Below are positions 34,564-44,852 of a stretch of 64,000 bases of DNA, piece after piece; within the stretch, counting starts at the first letter, position 1, and each line of letters begins with the position of its first letter. Source of the DNA: Isoetes taiwanensis (lineage: Eukaryota > Streptophyta > Lycopodiopsida > Isoetales > Isoetaceae); NCBI GenBank assembly GCA_021234155.1, contig JAJEKV010000060.1:7834323-7898322 (forward strand). Reading direction: 5' to 3'. The notes under the pieces are model-generated. The model saw only the letters and a program-made list of their open reading frames with translations. It was not told the origin of the DNA and ran no database searches. The translations under genes were made by a program, and so were the position numbers.

Positions 34564-35781
34564 ATGGCCCATACCAAGAGCGCTCCGGACCCTTCTACCC
34601 TAACCATCGTCGAGATTTATGCCATGATCGCCCTAACACATGGCCACCGACCCGGCTTTCATAGACATCCTTCTGGACGAGTTGGTGAACCGGTTTGAGA
34701 ATAACGATAGGATTCTCTATCCTATCTATCACTTCTCAGAGCCATTCCTGATCCGGCTGAACCTTCGCCAGCTCTCCTATACCATCGTCGAGCAACATGA
34801 CATGGTCATGATGCTGATTAAGTTCTACCCTCCCGAACAAGAGGGGCATACCGAGGAGGAGGACATCAGGACAGAGGCCGATCGTATCAGAGGCTTGGCC
34901 AAGGAAGATGACCATCGAGATTGAGCGAAATGGATACGGGCTGGCTTCGGAAAGGGAGTACCGGTATTTAGGGGACGGACTTGCCATCATCGATGGCAGG
35001 GCAATTGAGGTTCCCCCGTACGAATGGCATGAAGCTTCCCAGAGCTTCATGTGGGGAGCCCCGATCACCTAACGACGATCCGCATTGATATGAGTCGGTC
35101 ACGGCTCACGGGGTACCATGCTGAACTTCTTCTTCCGGGCGGCAACACAAATATTCGCCAGTTCAAGAAGATCCGAGGAGAGCCCGGAGGAACGAGAGAG
35201 GCTTGAACAGAGGAGAGGGCTCTACAGACCAGCTGAACCCGTGAGGATGGAGGGGGGATCGGGAGTGGTCCGACCAATACCCACGAGAGCACACGCACCA
35301 TTAAGCACGTGAAGAAGGCCGTGGCTCGGAACCGGCACAAGATAAAGAAAAAATTAAAGACCCGGCTTCTGAGCCTTTGGTAAGAACGCGAAGCTCGGAT
35401 CGGAGGCGTGAGCTGCAGTGGATGCATCCCGCCAGCCGCTGGGGCCAAGACCGCTTTGAGCTGCCCCACAAAGGAAGCCCCATCGGTACCGATGCCTCCT
35501 AAATCGCGGGTTTTGGCAGAAATCCGCAAAATTCCCCGTAAAGACCACTCAGCCGACCGGAAGCTTCCTTCCGTAGGCCGGTACGGAGATCGCGCAGGGG
35601 TTCAAGACCGACCTCCGCTTCCGCATCACCTTTGCTATTTTGGCGCCCCAAGAGGTCAGCCGGGCCTATTTGGTGGCACACTTTTGGTGACGCTAACCTT
35701 TGGCGCGATTCATGCAAAGAGAGTTACCATTATGCCAAGGATTTAGCTCTCGCCCGTAGGGATTCTGGGGAGCATCCTTAG
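34564..35781 (+). pseudogene. ORF-A of element 2: unknown domain plus histone H3 fold, frameshifted
   Basis: Starts MAHTKSAPDPSTLTIVEIYA and continues with FIDILLDELVNRFENNDR, HFSEPFLIRLNLRQL, MVMMLIKFYPPEQEGHTEEE and REYRYLGDG, all shared with element 3. A charged, Glu/Arg-rich stretch near 35180 precedes a basic linker. From about 35474 the sequence, in shifting frames, gives histone H3 blocks: an alpha-N-like LAEIRK, an alpha2-like AYLV and [10 protein letters not shown] near 35710, then LALAR near 35746, ending at TAG 35779-35781, the same point as element 3. Several single-base indels interrupt it. The function in the element is unknown. It is not a host histone gene, because it sits between an LTR and gag in two subfamilies. 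Confidence 0.8.
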
Positions 35782-36005
35782 CGTTAAGTCACCGGGTTTC
35801 CATTGTAAATATTTTTCTCGATAATTAATAAAAACTCTTTTTTTTTTTTGTTTTAGTCAAGTCATATTAAGAACCTTTTATTTTATTTTAAATATGAAAT
35901 TGCTGACATCAAAGATAATAATAAAAAAGGGGTTTAAAAAGGGTTTTTAGCATGCATTCCAATTGTTCTCTCTTTTTCCTTTGCTTCCTCCTCCCTTCTA
36001 GCGCC
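35782..36005 (+). other. AT-rich spacer between ORF-A and ORF-B (element 2)
   Basis: It holds a T-run and ends in a pyrimidine-rich tract CTCCTCCCTTCTAG directly before the ORF-B ATG, which resembles a 3' splice acceptor. Element 3 has the same arrangement at 44655-44852. Confidence 0.6.
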
Positions 36006-37405
36006 ATGGCGCCGGCCCGACCTTCTCGCATGGTATCAAGATCGAGAACATTGGGATCCGCAAGTCCCATTCGACCACCAGGCAAGGCTATTGCTATGCC
36101 AGCCCCTAGACCTCATTACCAACATGCAAAAAGCACTTTCGGATTACGCTTGATTTTTGGACTTTTACATGGGGAGATCCTTCCTTTGTGTATTCCTTTG
36201 GGGATCCTCCCCAACCGTATCCGAGCGGGAGGTAGTTCGGGAGATGCTAGGGGAGACACCCATGCATATGATGTGTCAAGGGGAAGTCCTCGATGGGGCA
36301 AACACCGCCCGTTAAAAGATCATCGGGGCGGCAAGATCTTGAGGTTGCCTTCGCCCTAGCCATCCTCATGGACCAATATGTCGAGGATGAAACCTTGCTC
36401 AGAGAAAGGGCAACCGCCTCGAAGTCTTCCGAGGAGGGGAAGACGAACACATAGGCATGGGCGACTTAATTTCATTGGAAGCGATTAAGCGGAAGAGCTG
36501 CCACCGCCCGTGAGCAAGTCAGTAGGCTTGTCGTATTGGATGCCCTTCCAGCTTATTTATCACCAAGGGCAAGAATATCTTCTCTTGGATGATATTATCC
36601 GGACTTATCACATGGTGGTTTGGATTTAGACGCAAAGCGTAAAGACCATGTGCTCTATGAGCTTGTTGAGTATTGTATGGACGACTTCATTGGTGATTTC
36701 ACTTCTATTGAGCTCCCTCCCAGGTGCAAAGAAGCCCGCTCCCGGTTCCGCCAAGAGACCATAGAGTCTACCGAGACTCTATACGCCTTCGAGCTGGTAA
36801 TGCAGGAGCCGGCTTCTCAGCCCTCACCCGATGCCTTCATGGCTATGGGACCTCATGTCCCAAATATCAATATGGTTGAGGTTCCCTCCAGTTCAGATGA
36901 CGAGGGAGAGGATTTGTACCATAATCCTACTCATTTGAAGGAGGAGCAACAGGAACTTAAGGAAGACGAAGTTCCTATGGATTTGGATAAAGAAGTGGCC
37001 ACGTCAGAGACCCCACAAGGGAAGGTATTGGGCAACCACCTTACCCGCTTCTTCTTATCAGCCTTTCGGCAGGGCCAAGTTCTTTTTATATTTAGGGCCG
37101 GAGGCTGAAGCTTCATGGTGGACCCTTCGTACTCTCTCCACATTGGCCGGGCATAAGAAGCTCCCCTATCGTACGTTTACTTATGTACTCGTGCGGCGGG
37201 ATCTTGCCCTAATGGCCTTGGGCCAAGATATTGCACCCTGGATGAGCATGAAGCTCCTTACGGCAGCCCCATTGGCTGTTGCTTATCCACCAGAGGTTGC
37301 ATCTATTATGGCCGCCACAAGAGACCCCGGGTCACTCTGGCTATGACACCAACGCCCACCCCTCCTCCTAGGCCTACGAATGAAGAGGGAGGCCCTAGTT
37401 CCTAA
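36006..37405 (+). pseudogene. ORF-B of element 2, full span with frameshifts
   Basis: The ATG at 36006 follows CTAGCGCC and corresponds to 44853 in element 3. The N-terminal half is scattered over frames. The C-terminal part at 36620-37108 is open and matches element 1: MDLDAKRKDHVLYELVEYCM, the acidic linker, then GNHLTRFFLSAFRQGQVLF. After a small deletion near 37090 it resumes as AGHKKLPYRTFTYVLVRRDL and ends at TAA 37403-37405. The protein family is not recognised. Its length of about 465 codons would make it one of the larger element products. Confidence 0.65.
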
Positions 37406-37602
37406 ATAGCTGTACTACGCATTTTTGTATTGTGTATGATTGTAAAATTTTGGTTTGGCAAATTCTTTAGCCATTCTATAATATAATATACCCTTTTTCT
37501 CATCAATTGTGATTACTGTCTTGATGAATACAATTGAGAATTGTTCTTTTCCATGATGTTTCCTTCTAATTATTGGCGTTTAGAATATAATGGGATGACG
37601 GA

Positions 37603-38088
37603 ATGTTCTATATTCATTACCATTGTCTTGCAGAAGAAACACTTCTGGAATATGAAGAGAGGATTACAGATCTGATCAGGAGGGAGGATCCGGGGCCGCC
37701 CGAACAGGACTATGGCCAAAGATATGGGGAATATCCAGAATGGGATGAAGGTTACGAGATGGAACCCCCGCCACCAGGAGAACCCTATGATCCAGCCAAA
37801 GGGATGGAGATAGTTAATATCCTCAGGGACAGAGCTTTTGAGGACCTGAAGAAAACTTTGTGCCGCATGGGACTATCGAGCATGACCAGTGCACGAAGCC
37901 TTCGAGGACGCTTAACCACCACCGTGGGCAACTCTTCTATGCTTTGAGAAGGCTTTTAATCTTCTCATTATTAGCCCAACGGGAATACCAACCGGTCCAT
38001 TGTCCAACTTCGGGCACGCTACAAGCTCGTTAGGGCTGTGCGTGAGAGTGTTCGCTATTCAATTCTGTACCCCTTTGTGAACCCCTAG
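37603..38088 (+). pseudogene. ORF-C of element 2, frameshifted near its end
   Basis: The first 85 codons are identical to element 1 ORF-C. Small indels from about 37867 onward break the frame, but the downstream sequence and the conserved TAG at 38086 are still visible. The spacer 37406-37602 upstream preserves the empty Helitron site of element 1. Confidence 0.75.
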
Positions 38089-38334
38089 GCCGAGTCTTTC
38101 TAGTTTCTTTTTGTGATATAAGCTGTATGTGAGCTCAACTTTAAGCTTCAGTGTATCATGTTGTCCTTGTGTAATACTCCTGTATCAACTTTTGACAGTA
38201 CTAAGGTGTGAAACTGTAATAGAAAAGTTTTCCTCTTATAATAATAAATTTTCCTTATGTTCTCTCTCTACCCTTTGTCCGACATGATAAAATTTGTAAG
38301 AATTTATGTGTTATAAGTATGCTTATACCTTTTC

Positions 38335-40995
38335 ATGCTCAATTTAGATCGGCACGAACGCCACCGGCGCACGCCTTCAAATGCCGGTAGACTCACACCA
38401 AACAGAACCGATGTTAATGAAAAGGCAAACTAGGGCGAAGTTACAAGCCTATGTGTTGCATGCCAACCCATCGCAAAGAAACCCGGAAGATGGACCGGAG
38501 TTACCTCCGCTACCACCGAGTCCACCGCACAACAACCATCTCCCCCGAACCAAATCCCCGCATTCCGCACCGAGGAGGCCTCATGCTAAGCGTCACCGAA
38601 GTTCCTCTAAGGATAGCACCACTTCCTCACACTTAACCACTTCGGTGTCTTCCGATTCATCAGTATCAGTTGGTGACCATGCAAAGCGCCGGATAAGGAA
38701 TACCGTAAGACGGTTGATACTGCCTATAACTAGTATATGGAAGAATAGGAAATTGGCCCGGTTTGATGGAAAATCCGAGGTGGCCTGAATGCGAGTCCCG
38801 TTGGACTAAATGAAGGAGTTTGGGAAGTCCTATGGCATGACGGAGAAGGATACAGGAAAGGTTGCCACCACCAACCTTACAGGAGCTGCCCGTATTTGGT
38901 GGAAGGGCTATGCCAGGGCCAAGCATCTGGACAGGAGTAGATGCAACTTCGTAAAGTTTGCCAAGGCATTCAAGTCACATTATGTGCCTCGTACACAAAT
39001 GCCGCCAGATTCGCACCTTTTATAGGTTGGAGCGTATGGGTATGACGCTTCAGCTTACACCGATGAGTTTATGCGCTTGAGGTCAGTATGTACCGTGTAT
39101 GAATGAAAAGAGAGTCGTAGGGGGTTATATTGAAGGATTGGCTCCATCAATCAAACGGATGGTTAAAGCCATAGACCCAAAATCGGGCTAAGTGAGGCCG
39201 AGGCTAAGGCATTGAGCCTCGAGGGAGGACACACCACGAAAACCAAAGATCGGCCCCGCCCTTATTCGCAGCCCAATGCACCGGCCCACACCTTTACAAA
39301 CCCCGGCCGCCAAGTCCGGGACCCTCTCGCCAGAACTCTTATGGTCGCCAGAAAAGAAAGTCACCTTCAAAGACGGCCGATAAGCAAAACAATGTCGGTA
39401 AGGAAGTTCGAACCTCTTACGCCTATTCCCAAAGAGGCCCGAGAACAGCTCCGCCGGAGATAAGGCATGCTACAGGTGTATGCGGCCCGACACTTCATGC
39501 ACTTGTCCTTATGTCACGCTAGACGCCAAACGCTATGGCCGACCTCGACCGGGACGATCTTGAGACAAAGACAACCCACGAGGAGGAGGCTCCCGAAGTA
39601 CATTCACGCGGTCGCCTCATATCCTTGCGGCTATAGAAACCGGGAATGCCGAAAAGTCACCTGCCACATTTCCACCATAGGTCAAGTAGACAGAAGCCTT
39701 TTGTAATTTTTATGGATACCGGAAGTACCCATAATTTTGCTTCCCCTAGGATGGCCCAGTCTTACAAATTTTGAACCATTAAGATCCCGGACCGAGGCCT
39801 GCTTACTCCAGCCGCTGGTAAGATCAGTATACTCATGGTCACGCATCAATCTTAAGATGCAGCTTGCCGTGTGCACCAGTTGCTTTGGTGCCGAATTGAT
39901 GGATATTGGCAAATATGACCTCATTGTTGGAATGGAATTTTTGGCATCTGCAAAAGCCAACATAGACTGCGAGAAGAGAGAAGTTACCTTCAACGCCGCT
40001 AATGGAGCCCGCGTGACTATCAAAGGTGAACCATTCAACCCTATCATGCAGTCTATGTCCATCAGACAGTTAGCTAAAGCTATACGCCAGGAAAAGCTCC
40101 TTTGCGTCATTATGCTTGCTTCCATAGACACAGATGCTAAACAGAAGCAAGTAATTGATACCTTGCCAGAGGGGATTGCTGATCTTCTCCGAGAATTTGG
40201 TGACCTTTTCCCACATGAGATTCAGAAGCTTCCTCCTTTTAGAGGGGTGGAATGTGAAATAGCTTTAGAGCCAGGTACCAAGCCTACCAGGGTAACTTTT
40301 TTATTGACCTACCCAGTTTTTTGACCATCATAGCACATATAAGCACCTTCACCAAATAATTTATGTCATCATCATTTGCATCACTAATATGCTCATTATA
40401 TCCTTTATATAGTAGAAAACACTCATGATTTTTTGAAGGGCAATGAAGGGCTATGGAAGGGCAATGAAGGGCAGTTTGAAGGGCAATGAAGGGCAGTCAG
40501 CACCTGTGCAGCACATGTGTCACCCACATGCTTTTTTGAGTATGTGAATTAAAAAACCACCCACCAGCAAGGCCCCGTACCGCATGAGTCCTCCAGAATT
40601 GGCAGAACTTAAGAAGCAACTTCAGGAGCTACTAAACCTGGGTTTCATCCGACCTAGCGTTTCGCCTTTTGGCGCTCCTATTCTCTTCGTTAAGAAAAAG
40701 GACGGCTCGCTGAGGATGTGTATTGATTATCGGCAACTCAACAAGCTCATCAAGTTGCAAGGGGCTAAGTATTTCTCAAAGATTGATCTACGCTCCGGAT
40801 ACCATCAGATAAGGATCAAAGAGGAGGACATCCATAAGTCCGCTTTTCGCACTAGGTATGGGCATTATGAATTTACAGTTATGCCCTTTGGATTAACTAA
40901 TGCCCCAGCAACGTTTATGCGACTAATGAATGATGTCTTCCGATAATACTTGGATGATTTTGTTGTTATTTTCTTCGACGACATTCTCATCTACT
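38335..40995 (+). pseudogene. Gag-pol of element 2, broken and truncated
   Basis: Gag motifs (KVATTNLTGAARIWWKGYAR, YIEGLAPSIKRMV in another frame) are followed by remnants of the CCHC knuckle and by the protease with DTG retained near 39715. RT runs from 40584 with [33 protein letters not shown] and [13 protein letters not shown], then a TAA at 40944 and the catalytic FFDD just before the truncation. About 45 bp between RT motifs are missing at 40745 relative to element 1. A 272 bp insertion splits the protease/RT border. It is not functional. Confidence 0.85.
40291..40562. mobile_element. 272 bp MITE-like insertion in element 2 pol
   Basis: Flanked by ACCAG on both sides (40286-40290, 40563-40567), which element 1 has only once. 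The ends GGTAACTTTTTTATTG and, on the other strand, GGGTGGTTTTTTAATT are similar inverted repeats. Inside is a short minisatellite of GAAGGGCAATGAAGGGC at 40433-40496. The superfamily is unclear. Confidence 0.75.
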
Positions 40996-41058
40996 CCATT
41001 TCCAATAAACTACAGATGAGCTTTTAGCATGTCTCTAGATAATCTTGAAGCCAGTATT
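40996..41058 (-). pseudogene. Exon-like fragment, part left of element 3
   Basis: On the minus strand this continues, in the same frame, the open exon at 54330-54455 once element 3 and one GTATT copy are removed: GEEYWLQDYLETC then a stop. The protein is not recognised. Confidence 0.5.
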
Positions 41059-42668
41059 TGTGACGTTCCACGTATTTATACGGTCTACTATACGGGACAC
41101 GTACAAATACAAGCACGTCACTCCCTAAAGGTACGCTACCATGGGGGTATGGGAACTTAATTGCAACCTAGGGGGTTACCTTAAAAAGGATTAAATTAGC
41201 TATGCTAATTTAACACATTAATAATAATAATCTATAACCTAGAAATTAGGCTAATTACCATTTGGGAAGGCGCCACCTGCCCCAATCGATTGGGCAGCAT
41301 GGGGATTGCCAAGTTTGGATGCCAACTTGACCCCTATCCCCGGGATTGACTCCTCAAGATCGAAAGCAAGGAAGGCCAGAGCAGGGCGCCATCGACACTT
41401 CCTGCGTAAGATCACCATAACAAATGCCCCTCGTGAAGTAACAAATGAATTCTCAACTCCCAAAAGATGGAGGCCCCATGGAAACGAGTCCAAAATGTAA
41501 TTCAGTAGGTGGCTATGTGAATTCTAGTTAACACTTGGTTGTGTCCGCTCTCTTTGTTCTCTTTGTAAATCAATCATAGAAACTAACCCTTGATTGTACA
41601 AACAAGTTCTCTTTATATTCAATTCGGTTCTTACTCAAAGGATGGATTGTTAGTTCTTTGTTTAATCGACTCAAACGGGGATTACGGGGTAGAGGCCTCT
41701 CAACCGTATTGTAGTATGCTCCTAGATAGGCCTGCATGCGGCCCATTAAATGCGGCTGTGCACAAGAACCCCACCGGTCCTAGATGCTATGGTCCGCTTA
41801 GCACCGCACAAGGAACACAATGGTGACATGAGGGGTGGGGTCTTGCATGAGCGCACAAGGCTCCCGAGACTCCTACAAAGGGCTAGGCCTAATAGCCGGT
41901 CCACGCTGAGGGCCGGGTATGGGTCCGACACTCCACAGGTGTAGAGGTGTGATCCGTATGGAGCACCATGCACTTTGAGTAGATTTAGGGTGAGTAAGTC
42001 GGCACGGATGCGGGTCAGCCGACGACGCGGGCACGTATTCTCTAGCTCACCCATGGAACCACCGGGTGATTCGAAGGGGACCTCCCCGACCCGGCCCCTC
42101 ATCCGGACCAGGCCATGAACCCGAGTAGGCTCGAGGGTGATGCCCCGAAGCCTCGCTCTCCTGGAAGGCTATAGCAAAGCCATAGCATGAATTGACCCAT
42201 CTCGCAGTGTGCACAGGAGGGGCGGATGGAGTGGACAACCCTAGCCAATGCTCTATGCCAGCCAACGCCATGCCAAGACTCCTGGCCTCGCTGATCTCTT
42301 TGAGGCTCACCAGGTACCGATCCCCTCACCGAGTCCGAGCCGGGGTAGAACCCGGGTTCCGGGTGTTTTCAGAGGATTAGATGCATATTCTATGCCGCTG
42401 GTATATTAGATGGATGCGCCACCCTTCGCGGGTGGTTATTTATGTATATTCATGCCGCGGTGCTAACCCTTGTATTCATGCTTCCGCTGACGTAGGAGTC
42501 CCAATCGGCTGGGGGTAATGAATGACCCCTTTCGTCCTTCTTTCGGCCTCATTTCATAGATGGACCCAAATACACCTGAGGGCCCCGGCCATGGTGAGAT
42601 GATTGCCATGGGAGGGAAAGTCCCTGCATGTATACGCCCCGGGTCGATATATATTCGGAGGCGCCACA
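41059..42668 (+). repeat. 5' LTR of element 3
   Basis: TGTGACGTTCC at the start and GGCGCCACA at the end. The LTR is related to those of elements 1 and 2 in the middle and 3' half (for example AGATTTAGGGTGAGTAAG), but differs in the first 600 bp. Confidence 0.93.
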
Positions 42669-42685
42669 AGCAGTATCAGAGCCGC
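42669..42685 (+). other. Primer-binding site of element 3
   Basis: AGCAGTATCAGAGCCGCG matches the complement of the initiator tRNA-Met 3' end (TGGTATCAGAGCC) closely and lies directly after the LTR. Confidence 0.8.
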
Positions 42686-43419
42686 GGATTTCGGTTGCTT
42701 TCGAAATCATAGCACCGCCAAACACTAACTTCGTAGCACCCAGAGTTAGGAGGAGGCTAAGTCAATGTGTCGTTAGTTCTCTTTGTTATTTGGCTTGGTG
42801 TTAGGTTAAGTTAAGAAAGTGTAGCTTTGAAGTGGAGGGGCCAAGATTGGAGGCCTAACAGTGTCGATTGGGTAGCTCAAATGACGGCGGAGATGGTTTC
42901 CTTGGATCGGGCATTTTGAATTACCCTAGAACAAATCAACTCCAGTAGAAATAGTCAAGGGCAGGCCCAAAACGAATTCGGGCGCCGCTTGCTTTTGTCG
43001 CTTTGCGATCAAGTTCGGAAGCGCCCAAATGTCGGCTTGGCGCCCGAATCGCGTGGAACCGAAGTCAACGCTGGCCCGCCAGTCAACTCCCGGCGCCGCT
43101 TTGCATTCGATGACACCCAGTCGAGGCGGAAACCCGTATAATGCCATCGGCGCCCGACCGTATGTGGCGCGTATTTTCGCCGTATAATTTTTTTTAATAA
43201 TAAAATTTCGAAGTTAATAAGAAAAATTTTGAAATTTTAAAAGTTAATTGGCCGTTTAGCAAACCATTTCCTGTCATTTGCTTTTGCTTCCGCGCCTCCA
43301 ACCGCCTGAGCCGCCCTCCGCCATCGCCACCAGACCGGACCTTGATCCTGCGCCCTTGTGCCTTGTGCATCTTAGCGCCCCCTTTGCCATCCCCAGCCCA
43401 AACGCCAAGACTACCCGCT
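42686..43419 (+). other. Leader of element 3 with paired GC-rich stems
   Basis: ATTCGGGCGCC at 42976-42986 pairs exactly with GGCGCCCGAAT at 43039-43049. A second pair of related motifs lies at 43087 and 43147. An AT-rich part follows at 43180-43260. No coding region. Confidence 0.6.
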
Positions 43420-44654
43420 ATGGCCATTACCAAGAGCGCTCCAGATCCGTCCACCATGAGCATCGTGGAGATCTACGCCATGATTGCTAAGCACATGGCT
43501 ACTGACCCAGCCCTCATCGACATCTTGTTGGATGAGCTGGTCAATAGGTTTGAGAACAACGATAGGATTCCATATCCTGTCTATCACTTCTCAGAGCCAT
43601 TCCTCATCCGGTGAAACCCACGCCAACTCCATATACCCCTGTTGAGCAACCTGATATGGTAATGATGCTCATCAAATTTTATCCTCCCGAACAGGAAGGC
43701 CATACGGAGGAGGAAGATGTCAGGACGGAGGCCGACCGTATTAGGGGTTTTGCCAGGGAGGACGACCACCGGGAGATTGAGCGGGCTGACACAGCAGCTC
43801 GGGGTAGGGAGTACCGGTACCTCGGGGACGGCTTTTGTTGGCCATTGATGGCAAAGCATTGAGGTTCCCCATACCACCGGGCATGAGGGTTCCAACAGCT
43901 TTGTCTGGGGAGAAATCCCCGACATTAGCATAGACTATCTGACAACTATTCAGATAGATATGGGTCTGCGGCCACAACGGTACCACGCTGAACTTAATCG
44001 CCGTGCCGCAGCCCAGCTTTTTGCTCAGATCCAAGAAGACCTAAGGAGAGCTCGGGAAGAGCGCGAGAAGTTGGAGCAAGATGAGCGGGACCGACAAGAT
44101 CAGCGGGACCAACAGGGAGGAGGTGCATCTGGGAGTGGCTCGAACCCAAAACCCACGCATCCGAACCGTTAAGCTCCGGAGGAAGGGAGTTGCCCATAAG
44201 GCCGGCAGATCAATACAAGGATAAGTTAAGGACCGCCGGGGCTTTTTGGGAAGAAGACCAGCTCCGGACGGGAGGCGCCAGAGAGTGGATAACTCCCGCC
44301 TATTGCCGGGCTAAGACGGTGCCAACATCGTCGGGGCCTAGGCCCACGCCGAAGCCTCATCGGTTCCCGCCGGTACCGCGTGGCATTGGCGGAGATCCGC
44401 AAATTTCAGAAGTCCACGGACCTTCTGATCGAGGAAGCTACCTTTTTCGTAGGCGGGTACGGGAGATCGCACGACAATTTAAGACCGATCTCCGCTTTCC
44501 GCACCTTTTAATTTTGGCGCCCAAGAGGTCACCCGAAGCCTACTTGGTAGCACTTTTTGGTGATGCCAACCTTTGCGCTATCCACGCAAAGAGGGTCACC
44601 ATAATGCCTAAGGATTTAGCCCTCGCCCGTAGGATACGGGGGGAGCAACCTTAG
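43420..44654 (+). pseudogene. ORF-A of element 3: unknown domain, charged helix, histone H3 fold
   Basis: Starts MAITKSAPDPSTMSIVEIYA. The N-terminal part matches element 2 (IDILLDELVNRFENNDR, MVMMLIKFYPPEQEGHTEEE). A probable coiled coil follows ([20 protein letters not shown]), then a basic linker. The C-terminus from about 44352 is a histone H3 domain: [18 protein letters not shown] (one frame over), [40 protein letters not shown] and [10 protein letters not shown] before TAG. These match alpha-N, alpha1, alpha2 and alpha3 of canonical H3, apart from substitutions such as GDAN for EDTN. The H3 tail with its modified lysines is not conserved. About four single-base indels break the 411-codon span. 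This is probably one fusion protein, but the join is not fully open here. Confidence 0.85.
44352..44654 (+). other. Histone H3 domain inside ORF-A of element 3
   Basis: The clearest part is 44460-44654, open in one frame: an [11 protein letters not shown]-like alpha1, loop FKTDLRF, a partly shifted alpha2, then [16 protein letters not shown] identical to core H3 and a C-terminus ending RRIRGEQP. Canonical H3 loop residues are kept, and the longer loop 1 typical of centromeric H3 is absent. Without introns, it could derive from an mRNA or an intronless H3 gene. Confidence 0.9.
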
Positions 44655-44852
44655 CCTACTTGCGGGGATCCGCATTTGTACATATTTTTTGTGATAATTA
44701 ATAAAGAGGCTTTTATTTTGAATTAAAAGTTTAATGTTTTTTTTTGTTAAATTTAAAATAAAATGCTGACGTCAGCTTTAATAAGAGGGTTTAAAAGGGG
44801 ACTGTAAGGTTATTTTAAACGCTTCTTTTCCTCTCTCCTCCCTTCTAGCGCC

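Larger units (their letters stand above)
32220..40995 (+). mobile_element. Element 2: Ty3/gypsy chromovirus truncated inside RT
   Basis: Same family and nearly the same sequence as element 1, but with its 5' half present: 5' LTR, primer-binding site, leader, ORF-A with histone H3 domain, ORF-B, ORF-C, gag and pol. Pol stops within DDILIY at 40995, where the sequence changes abruptly to unrelated exon-like DNA, so the rest of pol and the 3' LTR have been lost. GAGGC precedes the LTR at 32215-32219. Many 1-3 nt indels relative to element 1 occur. Confidence 0.92.

Noticed and set aside
44352-44654. The H3 domain as centromeric histone CenH3
   Set aside because: It keeps canonical loop 1 (FKTDLRF) and [16 protein letters not shown], and has no longer loop 1 or divergent alpha2 typical of CenH3.
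43420-44654. ORF-A/H3 as a host histone gene into which an element inserted
   Set aside because: It lies between primer-binding site and gag at the same position in two diverged subfamilies, without target duplications around it.
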